Source of the DNA: an uncultured Gemella sp. | GTDB taxonomy: Bacteria; Bacillota; Bacilli; Staphylococcales; Gemellaceae | Direction of reading: 5' to 3' | Assembly (NCBI RefSeq): GCF_900766305.1 | Contig: NZ_CAAFUZ010000048.1 | Span: 1 to 33,673 of the forward strand | DNA length: 33,673 bases | Part shown: positions 31,606 through 33,673 of the stretch, piece after piece | Position numbering within the stretch: the first letter of the stretch is position 1 | Layout: each line of letters opens with the position of its first letter | Program-made: the position numbers and the translations under genes | The notes under the pieces: model-generated | Databases searched by the model: none | What the model saw: the letters and a program-made list of their open reading frames with translations, nothing else | What the model was told of the DNA's origin: nothing

Positions 31606-33456
31606 ATGATTAAATTTAATCCAATAAAAAATAAATTTCCCCAGGGGGCATTAAAAAATGATGACAACTTCTATTTTGAAGTTTTTATTAAAGATGATTT
31701 TTATTTTAATGATTTTAAAATAATTATAAAAAATGAATATACAGGTAAACTTATATCAAAAAGTTTAGAGTTTAAAGAGAAAGCTAACGATAACTACTCT
31801 ACTTATCATGTAAGTTTCGAACCATTTAATACCGGTCTTTATTTTTATCATTTTGAAGTTCATTTTGATAGTTTTAATGTTTTTCTAAAAAATGATAATT
31901 TCAATGCTAAATTAGTAAATAATAATGACGAATTACCTGATTGGCAATTAACAGTTTATGACAAGAACTTCACTACACCAGATTGGTATAAAGGTTCTAT
32001 AATGTATCAAATTTTCCCTGATAGATTTAAACGCAGCGAGAAATATACTGCAAAAGTCGCAAAGAATGAAAATGTAAGAATTAGACATGAAAATTGGAAT
32101 AGTATTCCTCATTCTTCTATTACTCATGAAAATTATGGTGCTAAAGATTTTCTAATGGGGAATCTACTAGGTATAGAAGAAGAAAAAGAGTATTTCAAAA
32201 AACTAAATATTGAAAGTATTTATCTTAATCCAATTGTTGAAAGTCCAGAAAACCATCGATATTCAACATCTGATTATTTTAATGTGGATCCATATTTTGG
32301 AACAAATGAACAATTTGAAAAATTCTGTAAAGACTTTAAAGATGATAATATTAAAATCATACTAGATGGGGTATTTAGCCATACCGGTTCAGATAGTATT
32401 TATTTTAATAGATATAATAATTATGATAGTGTTGGAGCTTACAATTCACAAAGTTCACCATATTATTCTTGGTTTAATTTCATAAATTTCCCTAACGAAT
32501 ACCATTCATGGTGGGGATTTGATAACTTACCAACTGTAGTTAAAGAGAATAAAGAGTATAGCGACTTTATTAATAATAAGGATACTGGGGTTGTCAACTT
32601 TTGGCAAAAACTTGGAATTGCTGGATGGAGACTTGATGTTGCTGATGAGTTTCCTGATGAATTTTTAGATAGAATTCGTGAGAGTGCGAAATACTACGAC
32701 AAAGATGCTCTAATTATTGGAGAAGTTTGGGAAGATGCAACTAATAAGATTTCATACAATACTCGTCGTCGTTATTTCTTAGGTGATCAACTTGATAGTG
32801 TTATGAATTATCCTTGGAAAAATGCAATTATTAATTTTGTAAAAAATAAAAATGCAGAAGACTTTACACTTGAAATCTTAAAACTAGTAGAAAATTATCC
32901 TCGTCCAGCTCTTGATGCTATAATGAACTTACTAGGAAGTCATGATACAGAACGAGTATTAACTATGCTAGCATTTGATAATCCTGAAGATGTTCCTGTT
33001 CATGAGAGACCAACATATAAAATGTCAAATGAACAATATGCTAAAGCGAAAGAACTCCTTAAATATGCTAGTTTTATTCAATTTACTCTACCTGGTGTCC
33101 CTTGTATTTACTATGGTGATGAAATTGGAATGTATGGTTTTAGAGATCCATACAATCGTTTAGGATTTACACATAATGATAAGGATGAAGATTTACTAAA
33201 TCACTATATTGAATTAACAAACTTTAGAAATGAAAATAAAGCTGATTTTATTACAAACTTTGAATTTATATATACAAACAACAAATGTGTTGCATATAGA
33301 CGAAATAATGTTCTTTGTATTATAAATCTTGATTCTAAAGCACATTTTATAGAAAATTACTCTGGTGAAAAACTATTTGGAAACAACGATGTATATTCAA
33401 CACCGTTCGGAACAGTTGTTCCACCTATGAGTTATGTCGCTATAAAAATTAAATAA
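31606..33456 (+). CDS. GH13 alpha-glucan hydrolase, neopullulanase/cyclomaltodextrinase-like
   Basis: A 616-residue cytoplasmic glycoside hydrolase (no signal peptide). An N-terminal beta domain (about 1-115) precedes the barrel, which starts at SIMYQIFPDRF (about 131-141). The catalytic triad is Asp344 (GWRLDVADEF), Glu373 (IIGEVWED) and Asp447 (LGSHDTER). LDGVFSHTG (about 253-261) and YYGDEIGM (about 502-509) are also typical. Related enzymes cut alpha-1,4 and sometimes alpha-1,6 bonds in maltodextrins, cyclodextrins or pullulan. Beside a glycogen operon it may remove or shorten branches left by GlgP, which is inference. The start at 31606 has GGAG nine bases upstream; a TTG at 31591 would overlap that site. 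It is divergent from glgB and ends in a strong terminator. Confidence 0.9.
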   Translation: MIKFNPIKNKFPQGALKNDDNFYFEVFIKDDFYFNDFKIIIKNEYTGKLISKSLEFKEKANDNYSTYHVSFEPFNTGLYFYHFEVHFDSFNVFLKNDNFNAKLVNNNDELPDWQLTVYDKNFTTPDWYKGSIMYQIFPDRFKRSEKYTAKVAKNENVRIRHENWNSIPHSSITHENYGAKDFLMGNLLGIEEEKEYFKKLNIESIYLNPIVESPENHRYSTSDYFNVDPYFGTNEQFEKFCKDFKDDNIKIILDGVFSHTGSDSIYFNRYNNYDSVGAYNSQSSPYYSWFNFINFPNEYHSWWGFDNLPTVVKENKEYSDFINNKDTGVVNFWQKLGIAGWRLDVADEFPDEFLDRIRESAKYYDKDALIIGEVWEDATNKISYNTRRRYFLGDQLDSVMNYPWKNAIINFVKNKNAEDFTLEILKLVENYPRPALDAIMNLLGSHDTERVLTMLAFDNPEDVPVHERPTYKMSNEQYAKAKELLKYASFIQFTLPGVPCIYYGDEIGMYGFRDPYNRLGFTHNDKDEDLLNHYIELTNFRNENKADFITNFEFIYTNNKCVAYRRNNVLCIINLDSKAHFIENYSGEKLFGNNDVYSTPFGTVVPPMSYVAIKIK

Positions 33457-33460
33457 TTAA

Positions 33461-33496
33461 AAACACACAATTCTTAAAAATAAGGATTGTGTGTTT
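33461..33496 (+). terminator. Terminator of the GH13 hydrolase gene
   Basis: A 15-bp stem (33461-33475 with 33482-33496, one G-U pair) has a six-base loop and is followed by ATTTAT. It begins five bases past the stop. Confidence 0.9.
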
Positions 33497-33570
33497 ATTT
33501 ATCTGAAAAAATTTATATCTAAATATCAAGTACTTCGGTATTAAATTTCTAAAGAAAGAGGTTGTATACT

Positions 33571-33606
33571 AAATCCGGGGCATGGAAAAATTCCAGCCCC
33601 GGATTT
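33571..33606 (+). terminator. GC-rich hairpin with T-tract, orphan terminator-like element
   Basis: An 11-bp perfect outer stem (33571-33581 with 33596-33606, core CCGGGGC), a one-base bulge and a 5-bp inner stem (33583-33587 with 33591-33595) close a three-base loop. CAATTTTTATA follows on the plus strand. It lies 75 bases after a complete terminator, with no gene between, so it may end a small RNA or belong to a repeat. Confidence 0.65.
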
Positions 33607-33673
33607 CAATTTTTATATGCAAAAAGACAAATATCCAATATAATTAAGGTGTACAAAAATAATTAACTAAGAA

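Overview
The window is AT-rich DNA from a low-GC Gram-positive bacterium (Firmicutes). The gene set combines a complete comG operon, cydABDC, a 6S-like RNA beside tcdA, a tlyA-recN-rsgA-rpe-thiN cluster and a glgBCDAP glycogen operon. Together with the low GC content this suggests Gemella or a close relative. That assignment is an inference from gene content and was not checked against a database. Almost every gene lies on the minus strand; only the last one is on the plus strand. The DNA looks like ordinary chromosome: I see no tRNA, rRNA, CRISPR array, transposase or phage gene.

Layout from left to right (minus-strand transcription runs right to left). At 1-25 is the first codons of a minus-strand gene with its own promoter. 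At 137-4021 is a seven-gene comG operon (comGA to comGG) for the competence pseudopilus; its ComGF carries an unusual Lys/Glu-rich tail. An XRE-type regulator sits just upstream of it. Next come tcdA, a probable 6S RNA (about 5548-5727) and a stand-alone uvrA.

At 9013-10639 is a two-gene accessory unit: a membrane-anchored FAD/NAD(P) oxidoreductase and a TetR repressor. Two closely matching palindromes suggest that the repressor controls both genes. Then follows cydA-cydB-cydD-cydC (10888-16742), encoding cytochrome bd oxidase and the CydDC exporter needed for its assembly, with a complex upstream region.

At 16956-22885 is a tightly packed cluster in the order tlyA, recN, rsgA, rpe, thiN, a TauE/SafE permease and a DUF1634 membrane protein. 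At 23114-31265 is the glycogen operon glgB-glgC-glgD-glgA-glgP. Divergent from it, at 31606-33456, is a GH13 alpha-glucan hydrolase. A perfect 16-bp LacI-family/cre-like palindrome lies between them, so synthesis and breakdown of glycogen may share carbon-source control.

The most interesting points are the TetR/oxidoreductase regulon with its start-codon and topology ambiguity, the ComGF tail, the 6S RNA candidate, the glg operator, and several unexplained hairpins and repeats. I did not find a clearly new multi-gene system.
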